A stretch of 64,000 nt of DNA, taken from JAEUIE01 sp046350055 (lineage in GTDB: Bacteria; Planctomycetota; Planctomycetia; Gemmatales; HRBIN36). The notes under the pieces are model-generated. The model worked only from the letters and a program-made list of their open reading frames with translations. It was not told the DNA's origin and did no database searches. Shown here one piece after another: positions 43,957 to 52,371 of the stretch (the first letter of the stretch is position 1; the number at the start of each line of letters is the position of its first letter). A program made the translations under genes and the position numbers. Location: the NCBI GenBank assembly GCA_046350055.1, contig JAXMBC010000001.1, forward strand, positions 2,604,001 to 2,668,000. Reading direction: 5' to 3'.

Positions 43957-44250
43957 CTACTTGTTGTTCACAAAGAAATCCACCACCGCTTCACTGGGGC
44001 GGGGGATGATGTGGGCGGCGACCAGTTCGCCATTGGCGGTGGCAGCGTTAGCGCCCGCATCGACAGCAGCACGAACGCTGCCGACATCGCCTCGAACCAG
44101 CGTGGCCACGAAGGCGTTGCCGATTTGAATCTGGGCGACGAGATTGACATTGGCCGCCTTGAGCATGGCGTCGGAGGCGGCGACGGTGGAAATGTAACCC
44201 TTGGTTTCAATGAGACCGAGGGCCAGGTTACCGGTAGTGGTTGCAGCCAT
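43957..44250 (-). CDS. BMC-H hexameric shell protein with altered pore
   Basis: A 97-residue hexamer shell protein. It starts with a short Thr-rich leader and ALGLIETKGYISTVAASDAML, and ends HIIPRPSEAVVDFF. The edge Lys in DAMLKAANV is kept. The pore loop, KIGSG in PduA-like proteins, reads QIGNAF, so Asn and Ala replace the small Ser-Gly pair. AAGGAT lies before the start, downstream of repeat D. It tiles the shell facets and should have a different pore from the neighbouring BMC-H. Confidence 0.93.
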   Translation of the reverse strand: MAATTTGNLALGLIETKGYISTVAASDAMLKAANVNLVAQIQIGNAFVATLVRGDVGSVRAAVDAGANAATANGELVAAHIIPRPSEAVVDFFVNNK

Positions 44251-44263
44251 TGGGTTATCCTTC

Positions 44264-44385
44264 GTAGGGCACGCTGGGCGTGCCTCTCAATCACATGGAG
44301 TTGTGTGCTGTGGTTATTGACGCAGTACTGTCAGTGCATGACAGGTTGCTCGTTACGATTCGTGGTGAGGCACGACGACGTGCCC
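44264..44385. repeat. REP-like paired inverted repeat D (one half decayed)
   Basis: The left half (44264-44286) starts GTAGGGCACGCTGGGCGTGC; the right half (44367-44385, GAGGCACGACGACGTGCCC) has lost its symmetry. It lies between the two BMC-H genes. Confidence 0.72.
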
Positions 44386-44390
44386 AACCG

Positions 44391-44678
44391 CTATTTCTTC
44401 GGGGCCGGCAGGGCAACGCCGATTTCCTCGTGTGGTCGCGGTAGGACCTGCGAACTGACGACTTCGCCAATCCGCTGTGCTGCTGCGACACCCGCATCGA
44501 TGGCGGCCTTGACGGCTGCTACATCGCCGGTAATCAGCGCGGTTACCATACCGCTGCCAATCTTGGTCCAGCCGATCAACTTCACGTTGGCGGCTTTCAT
44601 CATCGCATCGCTTGCTTCAATCAGGCAGACCAGTCCTTTGGTCTCGATGAGGCCCAGTGCCTCGAGGGGTGCTGCCAT
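44391..44678 (-). CDS. BMC-H hexameric shell protein, canonical
   Basis: A 95-residue hexamer shell protein close to PduA in pattern: ALGLIETKGLVCLIEASDAMM, WTKIGSGMVTALITGD, AGVAAAQRIGEV and VLPRPHEEI. The pore motif KIGSG is intact. It is the first shell gene transcribed after pduL and probably the main facet protein. Confidence 0.95.
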   Translation of the reverse strand: MAAPLEALGLIETKGLVCLIEASDAMMKAANVKLIGWTKIGSGMVTALITGDVAAVKAAIDAGVAAAQRIGEVVSSQVLPRPHEEIGVALPAPKK

Positions 44679-44694
44679 GGGGTTCTCCAGGTAA

Positions 44695-44730
44695 AAAGCT
44701 GTCAGCTTTCAGCGATCGGCTGTCAGCTTC
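44695..44730. repeat. Short palindromic intercistronic repeat
   Basis: AAAGCTG T CAGCTTT (44695-44709) is a perfect palindrome around one base, and GCTGTCAGCTT recurs at 44719-44729. It lies in the 104-base gap between pduL and the first BMC-H gene. Confidence 0.6.
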
Positions 44731-44782
44731 AAGCGGGTTAAGGTTGCTGCCCCGAAGGGCGTTAGTGTCTTCTAGCTCCAGA

Positions 44783-45484
44783 CTACTTGAACAGTTCCAC
44801 CTTCGTTGCCGCAGGTAAGTTGCAGGCATTGCCTTCGTCGGTGTCGATGTGGATTTCCAGTTTCGAGTTCTTGTCTACCCGGCAGAGCAGGTTTTCCAGC
44901 ACGATGGGGCAGTTGCTCACCACCCTCATGTGGATGCGGTCCCCCTGCTTTACGCCGTAGTACTCAGCATCTGTCGGATGCATGTGGACATGTCGTTCAG
45001 CGCGGATGACGCCTGCTTTGAGCTCGATCATGCCTTTGGGGCCCATGATCCAGCAGCCTGGCGTTTCGTGGTGATTGCCACTTGGTCGCACAGGTGCATC
45101 GATGCCGAGCGAGATGGAATCGGTGAAAGCGAGTTCGACCTGCGAAAAGTCACGGCAGGGACCAAGGATGCGGACATTAGGTATCATCCGCTGGCGAGGA
45201 CCAATGACGGTAACGACTTCTTCAACGGCAAAGGCGCCGGGCTGATAGAGGTCCTTGACGGGGGTGAGCTTGTGTCCAGGGCCGAAGAGTTCTTCGACGT
45301 GGGCTGGTGTCAGGTGAACATGTCGGGCCGAGATATTAGCCACAATACGGGGTTTGCCCGGATCGCTTGCAGGTATGCCAGCCAAAGTACCTGCGTGCTT
45401 TTCGAGAGCAGCACGCACGAGCCGTTCAATGAGAGCTCGATCGGCGCTCAGTGACGGCACTTTCATCGCCACTGTTGCACTCAT
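44783..45484 (-). CDS. pduL: PduL-type phosphate acyltransferase with N-terminal encapsulation peptide
   Basis: A 233-residue enzyme that exchanges CoA for phosphate on acyl-CoA. The two zinc-site His clusters are visible, NISARHVHLTPAHVEELFG and RAERHVHMHPTDAE, as is the family block AGVIRAERHVHM. The N-terminus has an amphipathic cargo helix (SADRALIERLVRAALEKH) and a linker, as in microcompartment PduL. It feeds acetate kinase and regenerates CoA inside the shell. Its ATG overlaps the regulator stop (ATGA). Confidence 0.94.
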   Translation of the reverse strand: MSATVAMKVPSLSADRALIERLVRAALEKHAGTLAGIPASDPGKPRIVANISARHVHLTPAHVEELFGPGHKLTPVKDLYQPGAFAVEEVVTVIGPRQRMIPNVRILGPCRDFSQVELAFTDSISLGIDAPVRPSGNHHETPGCWIMGPKGMIELKAGVIRAERHVHMHPTDAEYYGVKQGDRIHMRVVSNCPIVLENLLCRVDKNSKLEIHIDTDEGNACNLPAATKVELFK

Positions 45485-46269
45485 GGGGTCCTCTCCTTCG
45501 GGGCACCTGCAACGATGAGTTGCACCCCGTGTTCATTGATCCAGGTTTTGGCCGCAGGGGGAATGCCCGCATCCACGACGATTGTGTCGATATCACTTAG
45601 AGGGCACAGCAGCGTCAGGGCGTGCCTGCCAATCTTGCTCGAATCAGCGAGGATGATCGCCTCGTCGGCACTGCGAAGCATGGCTCGCTGGGTTTCAACC
45701 AGGAGCAGATTGTGATTGAACAGTCCACGCTCGGTGACTCCATGACAACTCAGGATAGCCTGAGCCACATGGATGTGTTTCAGTTGATCCACAGTGGATG
45801 GCCCCAGTGCCACCCCAGTGCGCGGGTAGACGAAACCACCAAGCAGGATCACGTCCGGTTCGCGACCCTGCGACAGCAGTGAAGCGATCGGCAGGCTGTT
45901 GGTCACCACCTGCAGTGGTCGGCCGATCAGCAGCTTGGCCAGTTCCAGTGTCGTGGTGCCTGCATCAAGCAGAATGCTGGAACCATCAACAATCTGATTG
46001 GCTATCGCCTGGGCGATTTGCTGCTTTTCCTGCACCGCAATGGGGGCCCGATCTTCGAGGGCAGGGAGGTTATCCATGCCTTTCGGAATGGGGCTTAGTC
46101 TCGCACCACCATGAGTTCGCTTGAGCAGCCCTTGCTGATCCCAGAACTCCAGATCCCGGCGCAAGGTGGATTCGCTCGCCTCGAGTTCGGTCGCCAGGTC
46201 AGCCAAAGCGACAAAACCCCGATCTTTGACAAGCTCCAGCACTTTTTGCCGACGTTCTTCGACCAGCAC
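45481..46269 (-). CDS. DeoR-family transcriptional regulator
   Basis: A 262-residue repressor. GTG 46269 is chosen because AGGA lies 8 bases upstream; a TTG six bases earlier is possible. The N-terminal helix-turn-helix reads LVKDRGFVALADLATELEASESTLRRDLEFW, with the DeoR hallmark STLRRDL. The C-terminal sugar-phosphate sensing domain has LLDAGTTTLELA and ILADSSKIGRHA. It is the first gene of the operon and most likely senses the sugar phosphate substrate. Confidence 0.92.
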   Translation of the reverse strand: MLVEERRQKVLELVKDRGFVALADLATELEASESTLRRDLEFWDQQGLLKRTHGGARLSPIPKGMDNLPALEDRAPIAVQEKQQIAQAIANQIVDGSSILLDAGTTTLELAKLLIGRPLQVVTNSLPIASLLSQGREPDVILLGGFVYPRTGVALGPSTVDQLKHIHVAQAILSCHGVTERGLFNHNLLLVETQRAMLRSADEAIILADSSKIGRHALTLLCPLSDIDTIVVDAGIPPAAKTWINEHGVQLIVAGAPKERTP

Positions 46270-46361
46270 AGTCAACTTCCTGCGAAAACAGGCTGTATAC
46301 TTCCTAGACCACCTATCTTAGTGAGCGATAATGGTCGATATCAAGCGTAATCTTCCATAAT

Positions 46362-46381
46362 CTTTCAAATTGTTTCACATT
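46362..46381. promoter_or_regulatory. Candidate DeoR-type operator
   Basis: On the minus strand the segment carries two TGAAA words 10 bases apart (TGAAACAATTTGAAAG). DeoR-family regulators often bind GAAA-rich direct repeats. It lies in the 123-base region between the regulator and the divergent cupin gene, upstream of both. Confidence 0.35.
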
Positions 46382-46392
46382 CAGGTCGCATC

Positions 46393-46758
46393 ATGTCTCC
46401 AGCACCACATTACGCATGGTCTTTGTTGCCAATCGATAGCCCCATGCCCTTGCTGAGTCGCAAGCGCATCATGGGCGAAAAGATGATGATTTCGGAGATC
46501 ACCTTGCAGCAAGGCTGTACGGTGCCGGTGCATCATCACGAGAACGAGCAGTTCAGTGTCGTGCTGCGTGGTCACTTGCAATTCACAGTGCACGACAGCC
46601 AGGGGAACGCTTCCACAATGGATGTACGTGGCGGCGAAGTCTTGCATCTGCCTTCGCAGGTGCCGCATGGTGTAGTAGCTGTGGAGGAGACGCTGGTACT
46701 CGATCTGTTCAGTCCGCCCAGCGCAACGACAGGGATAGATCGGCCGGCTTCAGCCTGA
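46393..46758 (+). CDS. Small cupin-domain protein
   Basis: A 121-residue single cupin. The metal-binding first motif reads VPVHHHENEQFSVVLRGHL and the second contains GGEVLHLPSQVPHGVVA. It is divergent from the microcompartment regulator and might share its control. Such proteins may isomerise sugars, bind regulators or oxidise small molecules; the function cannot be set from sequence. Confidence 0.8.
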   Translation: MSPAPHYAWSLLPIDSPMPLLSRKRIMGEKMMISEITLQQGCTVPVHHHENEQFSVVLRGHLQFTVHDSQGNASTMDVRGGEVLHLPSQVPHGVVAVEETLVLDLFSPPSATTGIDRPASA

Positions 46759-46763
46759 CATTC

Positions 46764-47423
46764 TTAAGCCGCCCGCCCACGAACGGGAAAGCCCAACCGG
46801 CGTTCTGCTTCCAGTTCCTCGGCTGAGTATTCAGCCTTCGACTTCTTCCGTGCTAGGCGACAGAAATACAACTGCAGCATTAACGTTACAGTAGTCAGCC
46901 CTGCCAGGCAGCTGTGCACGACGAAAGACTGCTCTTTGAGCATGTTTACTGTGGGAAACCATTTCTGCTGTTCCGTTACCGCGAGTCCGGCGTAGGCCAT
47001 GAGGATGGAACCAATAACTGCTGTGAGCAGCGTGACGCAGAAGCGATAGAAGAGAGCACTGAATAATCCGCCGATACAGATGCAAATCGCTGGGATAGCG
47101 TAGGGAGGTGCAAGCCGTTTCATGGCATACCAGCAGGCAAGGCCGTAAGCAAGAAAGAGGGCCACGCGTGCCAGGGAAAGTGCCAGACAGCCCGCAGCCG
47201 CGGCGAGCAAGACACCGGCGACAATCGGATACTGGATGCCCCATGCCGTTGCCTGTTTGAGCCCGATCAACCCTGCAATCAGGCTGACACTGATCGTAAG
47301 CCAGAAACGATGCCAGCGCCAGCCCGTCAAGGCGAGTGCTGCACCTGCTCCCAGTATGACCCACAGGGCGGGCAGGGGAAGTTCCAGCAAATCCGATAGC
47401 ATTTCTGGTGTAATCACTGACAT
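46764..47423 (-). CDS. Uncharacterised polytopic membrane protein
   Basis: A 219-residue protein with about seven hydrophobic helices, for example ALWVILGAGAALALTGW, VAGVLLAAAAGCLALSLA, IPAICICIGGLFSALFY and TAVIGSILMAYAGLAV. The C-terminus is charged (KSKAEYSAEELEAERR). I do not recognise a family. It is convergent with the cupin gene (5 bases apart). Confidence 0.6.
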   Translation of the reverse strand: MSVITPEMLSDLLELPLPALWVILGAGAALALTGWRWHRFWLTISVSLIAGLIGLKQATAWGIQYPIVAGVLLAAAAGCLALSLARVALFLAYGLACWYAMKRLAPPYAIPAICICIGGLFSALFYRFCVTLLTAVIGSILMAYAGLAVTEQQKWFPTVNMLKEQSFVVHSCLAGLTTVTLMLQLYFCRLARKKSKAEYSAEELEAERRLGFPVRGRAA

Positions 47424-47606
47424 AGCAGGGCAGATAGCCAAGAGTGAACAGGCTGTCAAGCGTTGACTGCAATAGATTAGGATTGGAATAGACTGTCAAG
47501 TTTTGCGAAATTGCCCGACAGTCCGTTTATTCCGTCAGTACAGGCCGAAAACCGGCAAGATGCGTAGTTCAGGCTGTTTGCGCCGTGCAGGGTGAATGGT
47601 AAATTG

Positions 47607-49130
47607 ATGGCGCTTCTAACTGCTGCGCCACTTGATTATCACCCGGATAAACTCCAAATGTTTGACATTCTCCGGTTTATTTACCACATTCGCATGTCGG
47701 ATCGTGTGGGCCGTCGTGCCTCACCGGAGAAGCGTGCAGCCTTTCAGGAAAAACGGCTCAGGCAATTGCTTCGCTATGCTGTCGAGCATTCGTCCTTCTA
47801 CAAGGAACGATTCTCCGCTGTCGACATCGCCTCGTGTCCCATCTCGGCATTACCCGTGCTGACCAAACGGGAGTTCATCGCCAACTTCGGCCGCATCGTC
47901 ACTGATCCACGGGTAAAGCAGGACGACGTCCGTTCCTTCATGCAGTCGCCCACCAACCTGGGCAAGAAATACCTTGGCAAATACGTCGTCTGCCACACGT
48001 CAGGCAGTCAGGGTGAATCAGCCCTGCTCGTGCAACCCCAGGCAGATGTCGACAAGACCTTTGCCATGCAGGCCGCCCGTGGCCACAACCTGCCCAAGAC
48101 CTGGAAGACTCTCTGGGACAAGCTTACCGGCCCTAAGGTACGCTGGTCGGTTGTCCTCTTCCGCAAGAGCTTCTTCCCCAGCGGCGCAGCCTTCGAGAAC
48201 ATTCCCCTGCCCATGCGGAAACTGGCCAACATCCAGAGGCTCAACATCAATGATCCCCTGGAAGAGAACCTTGCCAAGCTGGATGAGTTCAAGCCTAACA
48301 TCATCACAGCCTACTCGCATGTGCTGGAAAACCTGGCTCGCGCCGAACTGCAAGGTAAACTCCACCTGCGTGATGCCAAATGCCTGCAACACGTAACCAG
48401 TATCAGCGAGCCGATCACCGACATGGCGCGCGACTACATGCAGCGGGCCTGGGATGTCCCCATCGCTAATCACTATGCCATGGGCGAATGCATGGGCCTG
48501 ACGCTGGGCTGTTCCAAGGGATTTGGTGCCCATCTGAATCCTGATCTGGCGATTCTCGAAGTGGTCGACCGTCATTACCGCCCCGTTCCTCCCGGCACTC
48601 CGGGTGACAAGGTGCTGGTCACCAACCTTCTCAATTTCACCCAGCCACTCATCCGCTACGAGATTGACGACGTGGTGACACTCAGTCCTACGACCTGCCC
48701 CTGTGGCAATACCCTGCCTCTTATCTCTGATATTGCAGGGCGAAGCAATGACCGTCTCTGGTATCGCCGCGGCAAGCACTACCAGGAAGTGGCGATGTAC
48801 CTGTTCAAGAAGATTGCCGCCGGCTCACCCGCTGTGGCAGAGTTTCAGATCCATCAGCCTGAGCGGAACCGATTCATTCTCAAAGTGGAACCACGCCCGG
48901 GCATGTACCTGGAAGCCAGCGAAGTGATCAAGGTAGCAGAGCGGGAATTGGCGTACGAACAGCTCACCGACATTATTCGTGTCGATATTGAAGTGGTGGA
49001 CGAGATTGGTCCCGACCCCCGTACTGGCAAACTCCGCCGCGTCATCAGCCAGGTTGGCGTGCCCGATGATCTTGATGCCCCGCCAACGGAAAAAATCGAG
49101 CGCAGAAGTAGAGTGCTGACGCCAGCGTAA
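47607..49130 (+). CDS. PaaK/CapK-like AMP-forming adenylating enzyme
   Basis: A 507-residue protein of the phenylacetate-CoA ligase/CapK/coenzyme F390 synthetase group. The ATP-binding motif is CHTSGSQGESALL; further marks are HYAMGECMGLTLG, LLNFTQPLIRYEIDDV and CPCGNTLPLISDIAGR. The C-terminal lid domain (about 420-495) includes DPRTGKLRRVIS. The start is uncertain: ATG 47607 is used, and GTG 47592 is possible. It probably activates an organic acid, and the substrate is unknown. Confidence 0.82.
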   Translation: MALLTAAPLDYHPDKLQMFDILRFIYHIRMSDRVGRRASPEKRAAFQEKRLRQLLRYAVEHSSFYKERFSAVDIASCPISALPVLTKREFIANFGRIVTDPRVKQDDVRSFMQSPTNLGKKYLGKYVVCHTSGSQGESALLVQPQADVDKTFAMQAARGHNLPKTWKTLWDKLTGPKVRWSVVLFRKSFFPSGAAFENIPLPMRKLANIQRLNINDPLEENLAKLDEFKPNIITAYSHVLENLARAELQGKLHLRDAKCLQHVTSISEPITDMARDYMQRAWDVPIANHYAMGECMGLTLGCSKGFGAHLNPDLAILEVVDRHYRPVPPGTPGDKVLVTNLLNFTQPLIRYEIDDVVTLSPTTCPCGNTLPLISDIAGRSNDRLWYRRGKHYQEVAMYLFKKIAAGSPAVAEFQIHQPERNRFILKVEPRPGMYLEASEVIKVAERELAYEQLTDIIRVDIEVVDEIGPDPRTGKLRRVISQVGVPDDLDAPPTEKIERRSRVLTPA

Positions 49131-49298
49131 AGTCGTGGCAGGGGTCAACGGATTGCAATTGCTCGTATTCGTGCTGAAGTAGTATGCCGTTGCCCCCTGT
49201 AGATCGCGAGACAAAGATAGGCTTATTCTCCGCGCGACCCACTGGGGTTCGGCGGCAGTTGCTGTTGCAGACACAATCCCCACCTAATCTCCCCTTAT

Positions 49299-51491
49299 TC
49301 ACGGGGAGGATCCAGACCGGCCTGGGCCTTGTGTCGCCACCCTGATCCAATGTGCCACTGCAATCAGCAGCAGCAAGCCCACGCTCGTCATCACGAACAG
49401 CGTCAGCCCGAAGTTGAGCCAGTTGTCTTTCGCCATGAAGCCGCGGACGAGCAGGCTGCCGGCGTACATCGTCGTCGTGGTCACGAACAGCATCGGCAGC
49501 AGTGTCAGCCAGGCGTAACGCAGCTTGCCTCGGTTGATGAGCATGCTCGTCACCACCGCCAGGGCCGCGACGGCGAGCAGTTGATTGGCGATGCCGAACA
49601 TGGGCCAGATGGTCTGGATCGAGCCACCCGCCACCAGCCAGCCCCAGCCGGCGGTCACGATCAGCGTGGCGATCACCGAGCCGGGCAGCCAGTTCGTCTC
49701 GCCGAACTTGGGGATCACCTTGCCGATGGCATCTTGCAGAATGAACCGGGCGATGCGGGTGCCGGCATCAATCGTCGTCAGAATGAACAGGGCCTCGAAC
49801 ATGATGGCGAAGTGGTACCAGTACTTCACCACTGCCTGCACCGGCAGGGCGGTCCATTCGAGTGCCTTGGTGAAGATGAGGGCCATGCTGACGGCCAGCG
49901 TGACAGCGCCACCTGTCCGGCCTCGCAGCGCCTCGCCGCCGACCATCTCTTCCACCTGGGCGAGGTTGAGATGCTGCACGCTTTCCACCTGGGCTTTATG
50001 CATGGGATCGGTGGCCGCCGGGGTAGCGAGGCCGAGCATTTCGTAGAGCTTCACCAGCGACGGCTGGAATTCCGCCACCTTCTCCAGCGGCACGTTGATG
50101 TCGTAGTAGAGATGCACCGGCAGGGCCGCGGCTGCAATCAGGGCGACGACGCCGACGATGCCTTCCATCAGCATCGAGCCGTAGCCGATGAGGCGGATGT
50201 GGCTTTCCTTGTCGATCATTTTGGGCGTGGTTCCCGAGGCAACGAGCGAATGGAAGCCGGAGATGGCCCCGCACATCACGCAGATGAAGACGAACGGGAA
50301 CAGGCTGCCGGGGAACGTCGGGCCGCTCTGCTGGAAGACAGGATTGAGCGGCGGATGGGCGAGCACCGGGTTGGCCAGCAAGGTGCCGATGATGAGCAGG
50401 GCGATGGTGCCGATCTTAAGGAAGCTGGAGATGTAATCGCGCGGGCACAGGAGCATCCACACCGGCAGCACCGAGGCGACGAACCCATAGATGCAGATGG
50501 CCCAGATGGTCTGCGTCTTGTTGAGCGAGAACCACGGCTCGAGGGCCGACCCGGGGATCCACGCCCCGGCAATGGTCGCGGCAATGACGAGCACGCCGCC
50601 GAGGATGGAGGCTTCGACCACCCTGCCGGGCCGGATGCGGTACATGTAGAAGCCGACGAGGAAGGCGATGGGGATGGTGCAGGCGATAGTGAAGAGACCC
50701 CACGACGAGCCGGGGACTTGTTCGACGCAGCCGGCGGGAAGGGTGACTGTTCTTGTGAGATCTTTCAAATGCAGTGGGGCGACTATTGTGAAACTCTCTG
50801 CACGTTTGACTGGTTCTTTAAGGCCTGGATAAGTGATGGTGCAGTTGACTGGGAATTTTAACTCCGTTTTGTTTGCAAATAGGGCCTTGTACAAAAGACG
50901 TTGTTTGAGACTACCGTCTTCAAGGCTAACTTCTGGGCAAGTGATCACCGTCCCAGCCGCATACTTCACCTCCTCGCCGCCCAGTGCCTTCACCACCACG
51001 AAGCCCAGTCCAGCGAGGGCGAGGATCACGATCACGCACGTCGCCAGCGAGAGGATGTAACTCGCCCACGGTCCCAGTTCCTGCTTGGCGATCTCGCCGA
51101 GCGATTTGCCGTTGCAGCGCACCGAGGCGGCGAGCACCGTCATGTCCTGCACCGCCCCGGCCAGGCACACACCAATGACGAGCCAGAACAACCCCGGCGC
51201 GTAGCCGTACTGGATGGCGAGCACCGGACCGATCAGCGGCCCGGCCCCGGAAATGGCAGCGAAGTGGTGACCGAAGAGCACCCACTTGTTAGTGGGGTCG
51301 TAGTCCTTGCCGTCGTTGAAACGATGTGCGGGGGTGACGTTCTTATCGTCAAACGCCAGTACCTTCGCGGCCAGGAACGCCGAGTAGAACCGGTAGGCGA
51401 TGGCGAACACAGCCAGGACGAAGAGCAATATCGGCATCGCCCGCAGCATGATGCCACCGGCGGAGTCGTCATAGAAGAGATTGGCAAACAT
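49299..51491 (-). CDS. cstA: CstA-family peptide/pyruvate transporter with an inserted loop
   Basis: A 730-residue polytopic membrane protein. ATG 51491 starts before a membrane helix; family landmarks are KWVLFGHHFAAISGAGPLIGP, GAVQDMTVLAASVR, CGAISGFHSLVASGTTPK and IDAGTRIARFI. Between VVVKALGG and SSWGLFTIAC about 80 extra residues are present that E. coli CstA lacks. The gene is visibly more GC-rich than its neighbours except in that insert (about 50740-50945). CstA takes up peptides or pyruvate under carbon limitation. Confidence 0.9.
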   Translation of the reverse strand: MFANLFYDDSAGGIMLRAMPILLFVLAVFAIAYRFYSAFLAAKVLAFDDKNVTPAHRFNDGKDYDPTNKWVLFGHHFAAISGAGPLIGPVLAIQYGYAPGLFWLVIGVCLAGAVQDMTVLAASVRCNGKSLGEIAKQELGPWASYILSLATCVIVILALAGLGFVVVKALGGEEVKYAAGTVITCPEVSLEDGSLKQRLLYKALFANKTELKFPVNCTITYPGLKEPVKRAESFTIVAPLHLKDLTRTVTLPAGCVEQVPGSSWGLFTIACTIPIAFLVGFYMYRIRPGRVVEASILGGVLVIAATIAGAWIPGSALEPWFSLNKTQTIWAICIYGFVASVLPVWMLLCPRDYISSFLKIGTIALLIIGTLLANPVLAHPPLNPVFQQSGPTFPGSLFPFVFICVMCGAISGFHSLVASGTTPKMIDKESHIRLIGYGSMLMEGIVGVVALIAAAALPVHLYYDINVPLEKVAEFQPSLVKLYEMLGLATPAATDPMHKAQVESVQHLNLAQVEEMVGGEALRGRTGGAVTLAVSMALIFTKALEWTALPVQAVVKYWYHFAIMFEALFILTTIDAGTRIARFILQDAIGKVIPKFGETNWLPGSVIATLIVTAGWGWLVAGGSIQTIWPMFGIANQLLAVAALAVVTSMLINRGKLRYAWLTLLPMLFVTTTTMYAGSLLVRGFMAKDNWLNFGLTLFVMTSVGLLLLIAVAHWIRVATQGPGRSGSSP

Positions 51492-51580
51492 GATGGTACC
51501 TGGAGTTGCCTCCAAGATACCCGCTGTGCTGGGTATGTGCCAAGGGGAAAGCCAAATGGCGATCTTGCTATAACTAAGAC

Positions 51581-52030
51581 TCACGCATTCGTTAGTACAT
51601 CTTGCGGGGATTTAACTTGGATTTCTGGGTAGCGTAGAAAGTCCTGCTTGTTAAACGAGAGCATGCTGGTGATTCCATGAACCTTCATCGCTGCAACCAA
51701 TCGAGCATCGTGACCATTCTTGCCCATCACTGCATGACAGGTGACAAGCGTCTCCCACTCTTCGAGAATCGCTGGAATATCTGCAAGCACGCGATACAAG
51801 TTCCGAAGCCGTTTCAGTTCACTTGATGCATCAACGGATGATAAGCCGAATCCGTTCTCTGCTGAAGGCCGAGTTGCCACCACCCAATACTCATAGAGGT
51901 TCTGGGCAGCCAGATAGAGATCTTCGCCTCGGGTTCTCAACTTAGCTATGGCAGCATCAGCATCTACGAACTGAGGATGACTTGGAATCAACGAGCGAAT
52001 CAACACATTCGTATCGATGAGGAAACTCAT
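51581..52030 (-). CDS. PIN-domain toxin (VapC-like)
   Basis: A 149-residue PIN-domain ribonuclease. The acidic residues expected for metal binding are visible: SFLIDTNVLIRS (Asp6), QNLYEYWVVATRP (Glu) and GKNGHDARLVAAM (Asp). Its start overlaps the upstream antitoxin-like gene by ATGA. VapC toxins cleave tRNA or rRNA when the antitoxin is lost. Confidence 0.85.
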   Translation of the reverse strand: MSFLIDTNVLIRSLIPSHPQFVDADAAIAKLRTRGEDLYLAAQNLYEYWVVATRPSAENGFGLSSVDASSELKRLRNLYRVLADIPAILEEWETLVTCHAVMGKNGHDARLVAAMKVHGITSMLSFNKQDFLRYPEIQVKSPQDVLTNA

Positions 52031-52305
52031 TCACCTCGCCCTGCGTAAATGCGCTCCCTGCTGTCATCGATACTGTGAACGATGTGTAGATGTCTTGTCG
52101 CAAGTGCTCGATGCTCAGCAATCCAATCTTCGGCGGATGCATATACAGCCAACTTTGCCAGTGACTTGCTGTCATCTGCTGCACTTGCTGCAATATCCGT
52201 TTTGAGAAGATCTTCCACATATGATTTGATAGTCAGCCCCTTGGCTGTCACCTTTGCGAGGAGTTGCTTCTCAGTCTCAACAGGTAGTTCCAGCGTTAAT
52301 GTCAT
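52027..52305 (-). CDS. Antitoxin partner of the PIN toxin
   Basis: A 92-residue protein. The N-terminus (TLTLELPVETEKQLLAKV) followed by GLTIKSYVEDLLK suggests a ribbon-helix-helix DNA-binding fold that autoregulates the pair. The C-terminal half is charged and could wrap the toxin. The ATGA overlap with the toxin gene is typical of toxin-antitoxin operons. Confidence 0.75.
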   Translation of the reverse strand: MTLTLELPVETEKQLLAKVTAKGLTIKSYVEDLLKTDIAASAADDSKSLAKLAVYASAEDWIAEHRALATRHLHIVHSIDDSRERIYAGRGE

Positions 52306-52371
52306 AGGAATTCCTCTCTATCATCATGATATCATACAGTCATTAAGGATGTCAAAAGTGGAGCCGCTGTG

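Noticed and set aside
39086..44385. Interpretation of the four palindromic elements as CRISPR repeats or rho-independent terminators
   Set aside because: They are paired and inverted with variable spacing, lie inside one operon, and lack T tracts.
49329..50861. A 510-codon open frame on the plus strand opposite cstA
   Set aside because: It is a mirror of the GC-rich cstA gene, full of His, Gln, Arg and Gly, with no family pattern; cstA on the other strand is clearly real.
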